From Halobacillus ihumii (GTDB lineage: Bacteria > Bacillota > Bacilli > Bacillales > Halobacillaceae): a DNA stretch of 64,000 nt. The stretch covers positions 868,001 through 932,000 of the forward strand of contig NZ_CACVAO010000001.1 in assembly GCF_902726645.1 (NCBI RefSeq). The letters run 5' to 3'. How positions within the stretch are numbered: the stretch's first letter is position 1; each line of letters opens with the position of its first letter. The translations under genes were made by a program, and so were the position numbers. Positions 42,217 to 50,984 of the stretch are shown here, piece after piece. Under the pieces are notes generated by a model. The model was not told the DNA's origin and ran no database searches. It saw only the letters and a program-made list of their open reading frames with translations.

Positions 42217-43020
42217 TTAACCTTCGGAATGGGCTTTTTCATTCGTTTTAATGTAACCATTGTCATCCACGTCATCTTCCTGAATGTTCAGGCCACCCCA
42301 TTGGCGGGCTTCGAGAGTGAAAGTTACGTCAGCTGAGTCGCCTTGGAATTTGTTTTGGAGATAGTATTTGTCTTGATCATCTTTAGTATCATCATCTACG
42401 AACTCAACAGTAATTTGAACGTTATCAGGGTCCTCAGGAACAACTGGAATTCCCGTCCATTCATCAGGGTTAACGGTTGCAATATTGATTCTGCCGTCAT
42501 TACTAACATATCCAGGTGTAACAGCGCCTAAGATTTTACTCTTCGCAGTACCGTCTCCCTGAGAAGCTTTATGAAGATCAGCTAGGGTTATATTGGCTTC
42601 ACCTGTTATAATTTTAGGAAATTCTCCATCGCCACTACCTTCAGCTCCAACTTTAATGACTGTAACCTCAAATTGCTCTAAAAAGTCAATTTTGTCACCG
42701 TTATCGCCCATATCTCTATCCCCAGGCTTACCATCTTTAAATGTCACATTTTCTATGGAAAGCAGTACATCTTTGATCGCTAGACTTCCCGCATTTTCCA
42801 TTTTAATTGTCCTAGTTGCACGGTCACCTGGTTTTAAGTCTGATAGTTGGAATTCCATAGACCCATCCACACTCGCTAAATTCAAGTCTAATGTTCCTGC
42901 AGCAACCTGGTTATCTAATGCTTCAACGTCATTAAAGGCCGCGAACGTTCCGCCTCCCACTAAAGCTAATCCCATTGTTGCCGCTAGCGCACCGCCCGAT
43001 AGTTTCTTTTTAATACCCAT
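42217..43020 (-). CDS. tasA: Biofilm matrix fibre protein TasA
   Basis: A 267-residue secreted protein and the main matrix fibre subunit. The signal peptide GIKKKLSGGALAATMGLALV ends at GGGTFA, followed by AFNDVEALDN as in TasA/CalY. The body has the family pattern LSDLKPGDRATRTIKMENAG and LEQFEVTVIKVG. The C-terminus (ARQWGGLNIQEDD, GYIKTNEKAHSE) closely follows B. subtilis TasA, so this rather than its neighbour is taken as the TasA orthologue. Acidic insertions (GDRDMGDNGDK, PEDPDNVQ, DDDTKDDQDK) suit a halophile. The ATG at 43020 has GGGAGGGG in front. Export should depend on SipW in the same operon; the operon is expected to be repressed by SinR. Confidence 0.93.
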   Translation of the reverse strand: MGIKKKLSGGALAATMGLALVGGGTFAAFNDVEALDNQVAAGTLDLNLASVDGSMEFQLSDLKPGDRATRTIKMENAGSLAIKDVLLSIENVTFKDGKPGDRDMGDNGDKIDFLEQFEVTVIKVGAEGSGDGEFPKIITGEANITLADLHKASQGDGTAKSKILGAVTPGYVSNDGRINIATVNPDEWTGIPVVPEDPDNVQITVEFVDDDTKDDQDKYYLQNKFQGDSADVTFTLEARQWGGLNIQEDDVDDNGYIKTNEKAHSEG

Positions 43021-43074
43021 GGCATCCCCTCCCTTCATATTTTAAGTAATGTATTCTTCAAATCATTTTATTTG

Positions 43075-43698
43075 TTATTCAGCAGCAGGGTCATTCTCGC
43101 TACGGTTTTCTCCAGCTTGCTGAGTTGCTTCGAAGTTCATAACGACATCTACACTATCGCCTTGATATACATTTTGAACGTATTCTCCTGATTCTTTAGT
43201 TTGGTCATCCTTAAATTTAATAGTAAATTCAAAATTAGTTTCTTGGCCTGATGATAATCCTTGTGCGAAATGGTATCCACCAGCGCTATGCGTTTGTAAA
43301 GCAGTTAAAGGAATATTATCATCCACAAGAGTTCCATCCTGTTTAATATCAACCGTAAATTGACTTAAAAAATCTTCTGCACTATTTTCTCCGCCTTCAG
43401 GAGTCTCTAAATCATCAGTAAAATTCTCAAAGGTTATTTTAGCTATAATATCTTTAAAAGTTAAAGACCCATCATTTTCAAGAACCACTTTTTCTGTAAA
43501 AGAATCACCAGGCTTTAAGTTACTAAGGCTAAAAACCTTTTCCGCACCATCATTCACAGTTAAGTCCAGCGTCCCAGCAGCAAAACTATTGTCCAAAGCT
43601 TCCACATCGTTAAACGCCGCAAATGAACCTCCACCTACAAGTGCTAATCCAAGTGCTCCTGTTGCAATCCCCATACCCATTTTCTTTTTAATACTCAT
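43075..43698 (-). CDS. CalY/TasA-like matrix protein paralogue
   Basis: A 207-residue secreted TasA/camelysin family protein. The signal peptide SIKKKMGMGIATGALGLALV ends at GGGSFA and is followed by AFNDVEALDNSFAAGTLDL, nearly the same as the tasA product. LSNLKPGDSFTEKVVLENDG and LSQFTVDIKQDG follow, and the fold ends in FEATQQAGENRSEND. It is about 60 residues shorter than TasA and lacks its C-terminal block, resembling B. cereus CalY. The ATG follows GGGAGGAAG. It lies between sipW and tasA, so both fibres are co-transcribed; mixed or alternative fibres are possible. Confidence 0.88.
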   Translation of the reverse strand: MSIKKKMGMGIATGALGLALVGGGSFAAFNDVEALDNSFAAGTLDLTVNDGAEKVFSLSNLKPGDSFTEKVVLENDGSLTFKDIIAKITFENFTDDLETPEGGENSAEDFLSQFTVDIKQDGTLVDDNIPLTALQTHSAGGYHFAQGLSSGQETNFEFTIKFKDDQTKESGEYVQNVYQGDSVDVVMNFEATQQAGENRSENDPAAE

Positions 43699-43759
43699 TT
43701 TACTTCCTCCCTAAAATAATTTTTTTATATATTGAAGTCCCTATCCAAGAGACGCTCAA

Positions 43760-44320
43760 TCATGAAGGTGTTGATTCTTCTTTTCTTTTCGGATCAATCT
43801 CCCGCAGTGCCCCTAAGATCGTGAAGAAGGCATAGCCTATGAGAAGTAATCCTGGAACAATAAGCAGTAAGGCCGTTCCCATTTGTGAGTTGGAAAAGTC
43901 TAAGAAGTAGCCTATATAAGGAACAGTCACGCCTGTATATTCAGCAACGACATTATCAGCAAGGACTAGCTGCTGATCTGGGTTCTCGTTGTTATCCCCT
44001 TTGGTTTGAAACATTAATGCATCACCTTGCTGCACGACATCGATAATTCTGTGGGTGACGAGTTTGTCTTCTGACTCAGCAAATGTAATAACGTCCCCTT
44101 TTTCAAGATTCGCTGTATCGATTTCAGAGTCTACGGCAATGACCGATCCTGTTTGGAAGGTTGGTTCCATCGATCCTGATAGGACTACTTTAAATTGATG
44201 TCCGAACAAGGTTGGTTCCCCGCCAGATGCTCTTGAGATAATGACTAGGAACACCATGGCGATCAGGAGGGTAAACAAGATTACGTTGACAGACATGCTA
44301 AGTATTTTCTTTACTTTCAC
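43760..44320 (-). CDS. sipW: ER-type signal peptidase I SipW
   Basis: A 186-residue membrane signal peptidase of the archaeal/ER type. It has an N-terminal TM (VNVILFTLLIAMVFLVIISR), the catalytic serine in VVLSGSMEPTFQTGSVIAV and a histidine in place of lysine in DKLVTHRIID. The acidic TKGDNNENPD box and a C-terminal TM (MGTALLLIVPGLLLIGYAFF) complete it. SipW specifically processes TasA- and TapA-type precursors. It sits between tapA and the two fibre genes with short gaps, as in B. subtilis. Confidence 0.93.
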   Translation of the reverse strand: MKVKKILSMSVNVILFTLLIAMVFLVIISRASGGEPTLFGHQFKVVLSGSMEPTFQTGSVIAVDSEIDTANLEKGDVITFAESEDKLVTHRIIDVVQQGDALMFQTKGDNNENPDQQLVLADNVVAEYTGVTVPYIGYFLDFSNSQMGTALLLIVPGLLLIGYAFFTILGALREIDPKRKEESTPS

Positions 44321-44337
44321 TGCACTCTCTCCCTTCT

Positions 44338-45261
44338 TTATTTCTCTTTAGTAGATGTTTGGTCCGACTTTTCTTGTTTTTTCTGTTCACTTTCAGGTGA
44401 TTGAGATTCTTTCTTTACCTTCTCTTTCGTATCAGCCGTCTGTGCTGACTTTGGTTGAGGTTCATCATTCTCGTCCTTGGTCTTCACCTTCGAATTGGAT
44501 GGCGAGGATTGAGGAGACTCAGCTTTCTTTTTCTGAGTTTCTTCCGATTTAGGTTCTGGTTCAGATTGTTTCTTTTCAGCTTCTTCTTTTTTCTGTTTTT
44601 GAGCGGGTTCTGAATCGGCTTCTTGTTCTTTTTTGTTTGGTTGATTGTTCTTAGGTAGTGTTGACTCCTGATTTTTCATGTTTTCTGTGGTGGACTTCTG
44701 TTTTTCTTCTTGAGCAGATTCTTTTTCAACTTCCTTCTCATTCAAGCCCGGTACGATGAATTCAATAGATTCACTCCACAATTCGCCCTTACCTGGATGA
44801 CCTTTACTTTGGTAAGCCTTAAACATATAGTTACCAGGCTTTGTAGCTGAAAATGTGATGCGGAACGTTTCTCCCTGATCCAGAACCGGGATTATACCTT
44901 CAGCGACCTTCTCACCCTTTTTGGGATTCCCTCTTTCAGCAAAATACACTTCATAAGTCGTGGTTCGCTCCATGGCTTCAGAATCACCACCGTTTTTCAC
45001 AATGGCGTACAGCAAGCTTTTGTCTACTCCTTCCTTACCTTCAATAAATCCCAGGGAGCTCTTATCCCAGCCTTGATCTTGTTCTATATCTGCTTGTATG
45101 GAAAAATTCACGGATTCAATATCGTTAAAAGCTGCGTTCGTTGGAACGGACAGAAGCGACTGACCTGTTAATGGAGCACTCATAATAGTGACCGTTACTA
45201 ATAGGAGACTCCCTTTGTGTTTATAAGATTTTAAATGAGTCCTGGTCCGTTTCTTTCGCAT
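44338..45261 (-). CDS. tapA: TapA-like amyloid fibre anchoring/assembly protein
   Basis: A 307-residue secreted protein. A basic N-terminus and hydrophobic stretch (SLLLVTVTIMSAPLTG) lead to TNAAFNDIESVNFSIQ, sharing AFND(I/V)E with both TasA proteins after the presumed SipW site. The beta-sandwich core has TTTYEVYFAERGNPKKGEKV and YMFKAYQSKGHPGKGELWSE, matching TapA. The last 140 residues are a Lys/Glu/Gln/Ser-rich low-complexity tail, longer than in most TapA proteins. TapA nucleates and anchors TasA fibres. It is the first gene of the operon; the ATG follows GAAAGGAGTGGGG. The tail may serve wall or matrix attachment. Confidence 0.85.
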   Translation of the reverse strand: MRKKRTRTHLKSYKHKGSLLLVTVTIMSAPLTGQSLLSVPTNAAFNDIESVNFSIQADIEQDQGWDKSSLGFIEGKEGVDKSLLYAIVKNGGDSEAMERTTTYEVYFAERGNPKKGEKVAEGIIPVLDQGETFRITFSATKPGNYMFKAYQSKGHPGKGELWSESIEFIVPGLNEKEVEKESAQEEKQKSTTENMKNQESTLPKNNQPNKKEQEADSEPAQKQKKEEAEKKQSEPEPKSEETQKKKAESPQSSPSNSKVKTKDENDEPQPKSAQTADTKEKVKKESQSPESEQKKQEKSDQTSTKEK

Positions 45262-45291
45262 CTCCCCACTCCTTTCGCGACATTGTTTTTT

Positions 45292-45298
45292 GTTCTTT
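45292..45298 (+). promoter_or_regulatory. SinR-type box in the tapA leader
   Basis: GTTCTTT matches the SinR consensus GTTCTYT and lies 31 nt upstream of the tapA ATG. Further GTTC/GAAC half sites occur at 45328, 45378 and 45441. Confidence 0.45.
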
Positions 45299-45457
45299 AT
45301 AACGAATTTATAATTTGAGTATAGGTTGTTCGAATCAAAATAGAAAACCGTAAAATCGACGAAATTTTCTTTAAAACGAACAAAATTATGTGATTTGCTC
45401 TCGTTACCTACTATTTTCTTAGTTTTTCATTCTTTTTAATGAACGAATTCACATCAT

Positions 45458-45464
45458 AAAGAAC
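45458..45464 (-). promoter_or_regulatory. Second SinR-type box upstream of tapA
   Basis: AAAGAAC, the complement of GTTCTTT, lies 197 nt upstream of tapA. The 331-bp region between tapA and the IDEAL gene also holds palindrome copy 1 and a terminator; I see no gene in it. Confidence 0.4.
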
Positions 45465-45473
45465 AAAAGAGGA

Positions 45474-45528
45474 AAAAGCTTCCACCTCAGGTCATCCAAA
45501 TATTGGATGACCTGAGGTGGAAGCTTTT
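45474..45528. repeat. Long palindrome family, copy 1
   Basis: A 26-bp perfect stem with a 3-nt ATA loop: arm 45474-45499, loop 45500-45502, arm 45503-45528. The conserved arm core is CCACCTCAGGTCATCC; the outer AAAAGCTT/AAGCTTTT extension is specific to this copy. It sits between the IDEAL-domain gene's terminator and the tapA regulatory region. Confidence 0.95.
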
Positions 45529-45545
45529 AGGGGATTTTCCATTAA

Positions 45546-45574
45546 AAAAAGCGCTACAAGTCGTAGCGCTTTTT
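45546..45574 (-). terminator. Terminator after the IDEAL-domain gene
   Basis: A 12-bp AAAAAGCGCTAC/GTAGCGCTTTTT stem (45546-45557 with 45563-45574). Confidence 0.8.
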
Positions 45575-45592
45575 CAAGTGTAGCTTATTTTA

Positions 45593-46048
45593 TCAGCCGT
45601 ATTCAGAATGCAAGGTCTTTGTTAAAGTTGTGAACGCATCTTGATCACGGAGATCCAGCGACTGATCAATTAAACGTTGGAGATTAATTTTCTCAAGTTC
45701 ACCGATGATCGCTGCTATGTCTGTTTTTTCTTCAATAAGATTCTCAACATCTTCTTTATAATATGGTGCTGTTATCGAATGCAAATGAGTCAAAAAGTCA
45801 GGGAGAGCAATCAAGTCCGCTACAGAGACATAAACAATACGTTTGCCTCGTTGAAAAACAAAAATATCAAATACATTATGAACGCGCTTACGTTTTCGAT
45901 CGATAATAATTTCACGCGACTCTTTTGGAATAAATTGATACAGTTCGTCATCAATAAACAGGGAGAAATACTGGTAGGCTAAAACAACTCGTATAAACCG
46001 CTTATCTTCTTTAACATAATATGGTTTTAACATTTTCACATTTAGCAT
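45593..46048 (-). CDS. IDEAL-domain protein (YpiB/ComK-inhibitor-like small domain)
   Basis: A 151-residue soluble protein. The N-terminal 90 residues form a beta-rich region (IRVVLAYQYFSLFIDDELYQ, VFDIFVFQRGKRIVYVSVAD). The C-terminus has LQRLIDQSLDLRDQDAFTTL, matching the short IDEAL helical domain (Ile-Asp-x-x-Leu-Asp ... Asp-x-x-x-Phe-x-x-Leu) found in several Bacillus regulatory proteins. The function is not known. The ATG at 46048 has GGGGTGGG in front; a GTG three codons earlier lies inside that site. Confidence 0.7.
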   Translation of the reverse strand: MLNVKMLKPYYVKEDKRFIRVVLAYQYFSLFIDDELYQFIPKESREIIIDRKRKRVHNVFDIFVFQRGKRIVYVSVADLIALPDFLTHLHSITAPYYKEDVENLIEEKTDIAAIIGELEKINLQRLIDQSLDLRDQDAFTTLTKTLHSEYG

Positions 46049-46230
46049 ATCACCCACCCCTTTGTATCAGAATATTCAGTATTTTAATCTATTATCTCTC
46101 ATTTTCTAAAAAATTGAAAGGATTTTTGTAAACGGATTCATAAGTATTGTGAAGCATCTATATTTTGTTTATTCCTCATTACAAATAATGTGAAACAGTT
46201 TTCGGATAAATTTTTTTGAAACGAGGGACT

Positions 46231-46434
46231 TCAATCATGGATGGCAAATAAAGAACGTAAATGTTTACGAACAGCTATATCGATGAGATATGGTGTACAT
46301 TGATGTTCCTCAGGATGGCTTACCTTAAAATTATGTACGGCCCGTAGTCCTTCCTTCATAAAGTCATCCTTCTTACCCAGTAAGCCCATTTCTGAAATAA
46401 CCTGCAGAACAACTGCTTCCAAAACACTATTCAT
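46231..46434 (-). CDS. Uncharacterised 67-aa helical protein
   Basis: A small soluble protein, MNSVLEAVVLQVISEMGLLG ... LRAVHNFKVSHPEEHQCTPY ... DIAVRKHLRSLFAIHD. The ATG has TTAAAGGAGCAAAGGG upstream. Helical content is high and one Cys and several His are present; no family is recognised. The upstream 239 bp before hom contain only the hom promoter. Confidence 0.55.
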   Translation of the reverse strand: MNSVLEAVVLQVISEMGLLGKKDDFMKEGLRAVHNFKVSHPEEHQCTPYLIDIAVRKHLRSLFAIHD

Positions 46435-46593
46435 GACCCTTTGCTCCTTTAAAATAAATATAAAACCAGTCTTTCTTATTAGGTCTTTATATCTATTATA
46501 GTGTTAACTAAGGTTTAAACAACTATTATCGTTCGTCTTTTTTCTACAATTATTGCAAGTATTAAATTTATTCATTATTTTGGGGTTTCTTCC

Positions 46594-46622
46594 TTGTTAA
46601 GATTCTCACTTTCCGTTACAAT
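46594..46622 (+). promoter_or_regulatory. Promoter of hom-thrC-thrB
   Basis: TTGTTA (46594-46599) and TACAAT (46617-46622) have ideal 17-nt spacing and lie about 50 nt before the hom ATG. No T-box or other leader is seen. Confidence 0.6.
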
Positions 46623-46673
46623 GTCCATTATACAAAAATATATGTTTATTTCAGGTGGACAGGAGTGTGAACA

Positions 46674-47969
46674 ATGAAGAATACCATTTCGGTGGGATTA
46701 TTAGGTTTAGGTACAGTCGGCAGTGGGGTCATTGAGATTCTAGACGATCATAAAGAAAGCATTCAGCATAAAACGGGGTGTGACGTTACCATTAAAAAGG
46801 TTCTCGTCCATGACTTATCCAAGCCGCGACAATTACCTGCTGAAACGACTCAATTGACAGATCGCTATCAGGATATTACGGAGGACCCTGAAATTGATGT
46901 CGTTGTCGAAGTGATGGGAGGAATTGATCACACTTTATCAATCGTACTTGAAGCGATGGAACACGGAAAACACATTGTAACAGCCAATAAAGATTTAATT
47001 GCACAGCATGGTGCGCAGCTTTTTCAAACGAGTCAGCGAAATAGCTGTGATTTATATTATGAAGCAAGTGTTGCTGGAGGAACGCCCATTATCCGGCCGA
47101 TTCTCGATGGTTTATCTTCCGATCGTATCAGTAAAATGATGGGTATTGTTAATGGGACTACAAATTTCATTCTAGATAAGATGACTAGGGATGGTGCTGA
47201 TTTTGATTCCGTATTGAAAGAAGCTCAGGATCTAGGTTTCGCGGAAGCTGATCCAACAGCTGATGTGGATGGGCTTGACGCTGCCCGGAAAATGGCGATC
47301 CTATCAATCTTAGGTTTTTCCATGCCCTTTAATTTAGAAGACGTTTCCGTAAAAGGAATCCGCGGAACATCTTTATCTGATATAAAATACGCCAAGCAAT
47401 TAGGCTATTCTATTAAACTTATCGGGATTGCTGATCATAATAAGGACGGGGCTTCTGTTAGTGTTGAACCAACGCTGCTTCCTGTTGAACATCCGCTTTC
47501 CTCTGTACATGACGAGTACAATGCGGTTTATGTCTATGGGGATGCAGTCGGAGAAACGATGTTTTACGGCCCTGGAGCAGGAAAGCTTCCTACTGCGACC
47601 GCTGTTGTTTCTGATTTAATAGCTGTCATCAAAAACTTGCGCCTCGGTGTATCTGGTTCAGCTTACGTGCAGCCGCAGTTTCCGAAACAACTGAAATCTC
47701 GAAAAGATCAGCTTACTAAAAAATACATCCGCCTTCATGTCATGGATCAGCCAGGCATGCTGATGGAGCTGACAAAGATTTTTGCCCAATACGGCATCTC
47801 TTTTGACCAAATCATTCAGCGACAGGCGGATCAGAACGACGAACGGGAACTAATGATGATCACGCACCAAGTAAGTGAAGAGGATTTTGATAAAGCTTAT
47901 AATGAACTGGAAGCTCTGGACACCATCCGATCAATTGACAGCGTGTTTCGAGTAGATGGAGGGAAATGA
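46674..47969 (+). CDS. hom: Homoserine dehydrogenase
   Basis: A 431-residue NAD(P)-dependent enzyme reducing aspartate semialdehyde to homoserine. It has the Rossmann motif [27 protein letters not shown] and [27 protein letters not shown] and [20 protein letters not shown] follow with the catalytic lysine. A C-terminal ACT domain ([20 protein letters not shown] onward) gives threonine feedback control. The ATG has a GTGGACAGGAGTG site. It is the first gene of the threonine operon and its stop is two nt before the thrC start. Confidence 0.97.
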   Translation: MKNTISVGLLGLGTVGSGVIEILDDHKESIQHKTGCDVTIKKVLVHDLSKPRQLPAETTQLTDRYQDITEDPEIDVVVEVMGGIDHTLSIVLEAMEHGKHIVTANKDLIAQHGAQLFQTSQRNSCDLYYEASVAGGTPIIRPILDGLSSDRISKMMGIVNGTTNFILDKMTRDGADFDSVLKEAQDLGFAEADPTADVDGLDAARKMAILSILGFSMPFNLEDVSVKGIRGTSLSDIKYAKQLGYSIKLIGIADHNKDGASVSVEPTLLPVEHPLSSVHDEYNAVYVYGDAVGETMFYGPGAGKLPTATAVVSDLIAVIKNLRLGVSGSAYVQPQFPKQLKSRKDQLTKKYIRLHVMDQPGMLMELTKIFAQYGISFDQIIQRQADQNDERELMMITHQVSEEDFDKAYNELEALDTIRSIDSVFRVDGGK

Positions 47970-47970
47970 C

Positions 47971-49026
47971 ATGTGGAAAGGATTACTACATCACTATAAT
48001 GAACTTTTGCCAATTAATGAACAAACACCAAGCTTGACATTGCACGAGGGAAACACTCCCCTCCTCCCGATCCCGACGATTTCAGAAAAACTGGGGATCG
48101 AAGCTTATGTAAAAATTGAAGGAGCTAATCCGACTGGATCGTTTAAAGACAGAGGGATGGTGCTTGCCATGGCAAAAGCGATTGAAGAAGGGTCAGAAGC
48201 CGTCATTTGCGCGTCGACTGGCAATACCTCTGCATCTGCTGCTGCCTTTGCAGCTCGGGCTGGACTGAGATGTATCGTCGTCATTCCTGATGGAAAAATT
48301 GCTGAAGGAAAGCTTGCGCAGGCAGTTATGTACGGAGCTGAAATTTTTGCGATCAAGGGAAACTTTGACCAAGCTTTAAAAATGGTCCGGGAGATTGCTG
48401 AAAAGGAACCCGTCACTCTTGTTAACTCAGTAAATCCATACAGAATTGAAGGTCAAAAGACGGCAGCTTTCGAAGTATGCGACACGCTGGGTAAAGCTCC
48501 TGACTTTCTATCCATTCCAGTGGGCAATGCAGGGAACATTACTGCCTACTGGCGCGGATTTAAGGAATACCATGAGCAGCACGGCTATCAGCTTCCGCAA
48601 ATGATCGGATTTGAAGCAAGTGGATCAGCAGCGATTGTGCGGAACGAAGTTGTGGAGAATCCTGAAACATTGGCTACAGCAATCAGAATCGGAAACCCGG
48701 CAAGCTGGCAGCCGGCTGTTGCTGCAGCAAGTGAATCCAACGGCAGCATCAATGAAGTGAGTGATGATGAGATCATCGAGGCCTATCAATGGCTGGCCCA
48801 AACTGAGGGTGTATTCGCCGAACCCGCCTCCTGCGCTTCATTGGCTGGTACTATTAAAAAAGTAAAGGATGGCACAATTCCTAAAGGTTCGAGTGTAGTT
48901 CATGTCCTGACAGGCAACGGGTTAAAAGACCCCGTAACAGCCATTGATACAAGCCTGGTAAAACCTACCATTATTGAAAATGATATTAAGCAATTTTCTG
49001 ATGCCATCTCAGGTGTTCACTCATGA
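47971..49026 (+). CDS. thrC: Threonine synthase
   Basis: A 351-residue PLP enzyme converting O-phosphohomoserine to threonine. The PLP lysine is in [16 protein letters not shown]; the substrate and phosphate sites are in [20 protein letters not shown] and [29 protein letters not shown] near the end is typical of the short bacterial class. The ATG at 47971 follows GGAGGG inside the end of hom and is preferred over an upstream in-frame start. The next start overlaps by 4 nt. Confidence 0.97.
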   Translation: MWKGLLHHYNELLPINEQTPSLTLHEGNTPLLPIPTISEKLGIEAYVKIEGANPTGSFKDRGMVLAMAKAIEEGSEAVICASTGNTSASAAAFAARAGLRCIVVIPDGKIAEGKLAQAVMYGAEIFAIKGNFDQALKMVREIAEKEPVTLVNSVNPYRIEGQKTAAFEVCDTLGKAPDFLSIPVGNAGNITAYWRGFKEYHEQHGYQLPQMIGFEASGSAAIVRNEVVENPETLATAIRIGNPASWQPAVAAASESNGSINEVSDDEIIEAYQWLAQTEGVFAEPASCASLAGTIKKVKDGTIPKGSSVVHVLTGNGLKDPVTAIDTSLVKPTIIENDIKQFSDAISGVHS

Positions 49027-49931
49027 ATAGCGTCACGATCCGAGTCCCAGCCACTTCGGCCAACCTTGGTCCTGGATTCGATTCGATAGGAATGGCCCTT
49101 TCAAAATATATCACTCTGGAATGTCAGCCAGCTGAAAAGTGGTCCTTTTCTGTAGCAGAAAAGGATCAGCCTTATATTCCAAGTGATGAAACGAACCTTA
49201 TTTATAAGACAGCACTTTTTACAGCTTATCACTACGGAATCGAGGAATTACCTCCTTATCATGTATCGATGGTAAATGATGTCCCTGTTGCACGTGGACT
49301 TGGCAGTTCTTCAACGGCGGTTGTTGCCGGAATCGAGCTTGCTAATGCCCTCCTTCACTTAGAGCTAAATAAGCATGATAAGCTGAAAATCGCCTGCAAA
49401 ATTGAGGGCCACCCCGATAACGTAGCTCCAGCAATATTAGGCGGTGTAGTCATCTCAAGTTACACGGGTGAAGACCTCGAATACGTTCGATTTACGAAGG
49501 GACTGAAGGATCTCTCCTTTGTTACGGTTATTCCAAGTTACCACGTGGAAACGGAAAAGGCTCGTTTGGTCCTGCCTGATGCGCTGAATTACAAGGCAGC
49601 AGTGCTGGCCAGTGGGACGGCAAACGTATTGGTTGCTGCTTTAGCTGAGCAAGACTGGACTTTAGTAGGGAAAATGATGAAACGTGATCAGTGGCACCAG
49701 CCTTATCGCAGGGAGCTTATTCCAGACTTCCCAGTCGTATCGAAAACACTTGAAGAGAATGGATCTTACGGCAGTTATATTAGCGGGGCGGGCCCAACAA
49801 TGATAGCATTGTTTCCGAAATTAACTTCAGATCAACGCAAATCATTAACCCATCAATTTCCCGAACATCACGTAGAGATTTTAACAATAGATACAAAAGG
49901 ATTAGAAACAGCCGTACATGTGGATCAGTGA
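49023..49931 (+). CDS. thrB: Homoserine kinase
   Basis: A 302-residue GHMP kinase phosphorylating homoserine for threonine synthase. It has the N-terminal [19 protein letters not shown], the ATP loop [34 protein letters not shown] and the C-terminal [12 protein letters not shown]. Its ATG overlaps the thrC stop (ATGA), with AGGTG upstream, so translation is coupled. It is the last gene of hom-thrC-thrB, followed directly by a terminator. Confidence 0.97.
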   Translation: MNSVTIRVPATSANLGPGFDSIGMALSKYITLECQPAEKWSFSVAEKDQPYIPSDETNLIYKTALFTAYHYGIEELPPYHVSMVNDVPVARGLGSSSTAVVAGIELANALLHLELNKHDKLKIACKIEGHPDNVAPAILGGVVISSYTGEDLEYVRFTKGLKDLSFVTVIPSYHVETEKARLVLPDALNYKAAVLASGTANVLVAALAEQDWTLVGKMMKRDQWHQPYRRELIPDFPVVSKTLEENGSYGSYISGAGPTMIALFPKLTSDQRKSLTHQFPEHHVEILTIDTKGLETAVHVDQ

Positions 49932-49944
49932 TTTTTCACTGATC
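49923..49944 (+). terminator. Terminator of the threonine operon
   Basis: A GATCAGTG/CACTGATC stem (49923-49930 with 49937-49944) overlaps the thrB stop and is followed by TTATTTTTT. Confidence 0.85.
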
Positions 49945-50128
49945 TTATTTTTTGAAAGAATAACTTCTTTTTTGAAAAGTTGATAATTAGTTAAATTATA
50001 TTTCATACCAATGAATGGCTATTTCTGAAAAATATTTGCTCATATGAAAAAAAATCGAAAAATTCTACTATAAAAATGGCGAATAATTGGATACAATAGA
50101 ATAAGAGAATTCATAAAGGGGTTAGACG

Positions 50129-50503
50129 ATGATGGCAAAAAAAAGTAAGCAATATGACTATGACTTAAAAGAAGTAAAACGACTAATTGAGGAAACCGAT
50201 AAAAACTATCGGGAAATTTCTCAGGATACCGGGTGTCCTTACGCAAGTGTTGTGTATCATGGTCGAAAAATTCGCGGCCGAGTCAATCGAAGCAAACATG
50301 ACATGATCAGTGAATTACCACAGTCTACACTTTTTTCATCGGAAGAAAAGATCCAAGAGCCAATGCCGTTATTCGATGGCACTACTTTAAACATCTCGAG
50401 AAACAATATTCCCATCCATGATGCTGAACAAGAAGCAGTCAGGATGATTAAAGCAGCCAGAGCTCTCGGATTGAGCAAAATCAACATAACGATCGAGAAA
50501 TAA
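50129..50503 (+). CDS. Small helix-turn-helix-like protein, unknown
   Basis: A 124-residue soluble protein. The N-terminal part (YDLKEVKRLIEETDKNYREI then SQDTGCPYASVVYHGRKIRG) looks like a short DNA-binding HTH that reads as a DNA-contacting helix followed by a basic stretch. The middle is a linker (LPQSTLFSSEEKIQEPMPLF). The C-terminus (EQEAVRMIKAARALGLSKIN) forms a helix. The family is not recognised. The ATG follows AAAGGGG. It is a monocistronic unit with its own terminator. Confidence 0.65.
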   Translation: MMAKKSKQYDYDLKEVKRLIEETDKNYREISQDTGCPYASVVYHGRKIRGRVNRSKHDMISELPQSTLFSSEEKIQEPMPLFDGTTLNISRNNIPIHDAEQEAVRMIKAARALGLSKINITIEK

Positions 50504-50528
50504 ACATACCAAATACCCCTAAACTAAG

Positions 50529-50555
50529 CATCCCCCATTTTTATAATAGGGGATG
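50529..50555 (+). terminator. Terminator after the HTH-like gene
   Basis: A CATCCCC/GGGGATG stem (50529-50535 with 50549-50555) is followed by TTTTTCTG. Confidence 0.8.
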
Positions 50556-50586
50556 TTTTTCTGTCTTAACTCTGGTTTCCACATTT

Positions 50587-50631
50587 CTTCCACCTCAGGT
50601 CATCCAAATATTGGATGACCTGAGGTGGAAG
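50587..50631. repeat. Long palindrome family, copy 2
   Basis: A 21-bp perfect stem with an ATA loop (arms 50587-50607 and 50611-50631), followed by TTTTTTG. It lies downstream of an already complete terminator, so it is not needed for termination of that gene. Confidence 0.95.
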
Positions 50632-50750
50632 TTTTTTGTAAATATAGCAGCTAAAAGGATAATACATGAATTTGGTGGGAATAGCTTTTCTAGAAAAACA
50701 CTGATCCTCTGTGTTATTTTTATATAGTGAAAAGAAAGGAAGATCGTATC

Positions 50751-50915
50751 ATGTTTTATTTATTATTCGCTGCCTTTTTCGTCATTTACTTAATAGCAGG
50801 TTATGTTACACCACTCGAGCTTTCTGCATTTGCAGTTGTGCTATCTGTTGCGCTTATTTGTTCAAACCTATACATGTTCTTTAAAAATCGCAAACAAGAA
50901 AAAGAAAACAAATAG
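50751..50915 (+). CDS. Small two-TM membrane protein (54 aa)
   Basis: A 54-residue hydrophobic protein with two predicted TM helices (MFYLLFAAFFVIYLIAGYV and LSAFAVVLSVALICSNLYMF) and a lysine-rich C-terminal tail (KNRKQEKENK). The ATG at 50751 has GAAAGGAAGA in front; the longer in-frame start lies inside that site. The function is unknown. It is flanked by palindrome copies 2 and 3. Confidence 0.6.
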   Translation: MFYLLFAAFFVIYLIAGYVTPLELSAFAVVLSVALICSNLYMFFKNRKQEKENK

Positions 50916-50928
50916 CATTTCCCAATTT

Positions 50929-50975
50929 ATTTCCACCTCAGGTCATCCAAAATCTGGATGACCTGAGGTGGAAAT
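50929..50975. repeat. Long palindrome family, copy 3
   Basis: A 21-bp perfect stem with a 5-nt AAATC loop (arms 50929-50949 and 50955-50975) between two convergent genes. The outer ATTT/AAAT extension is copy-specific. Confidence 0.95.
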
Positions 50976-50984
50976 TTTCTGCCA

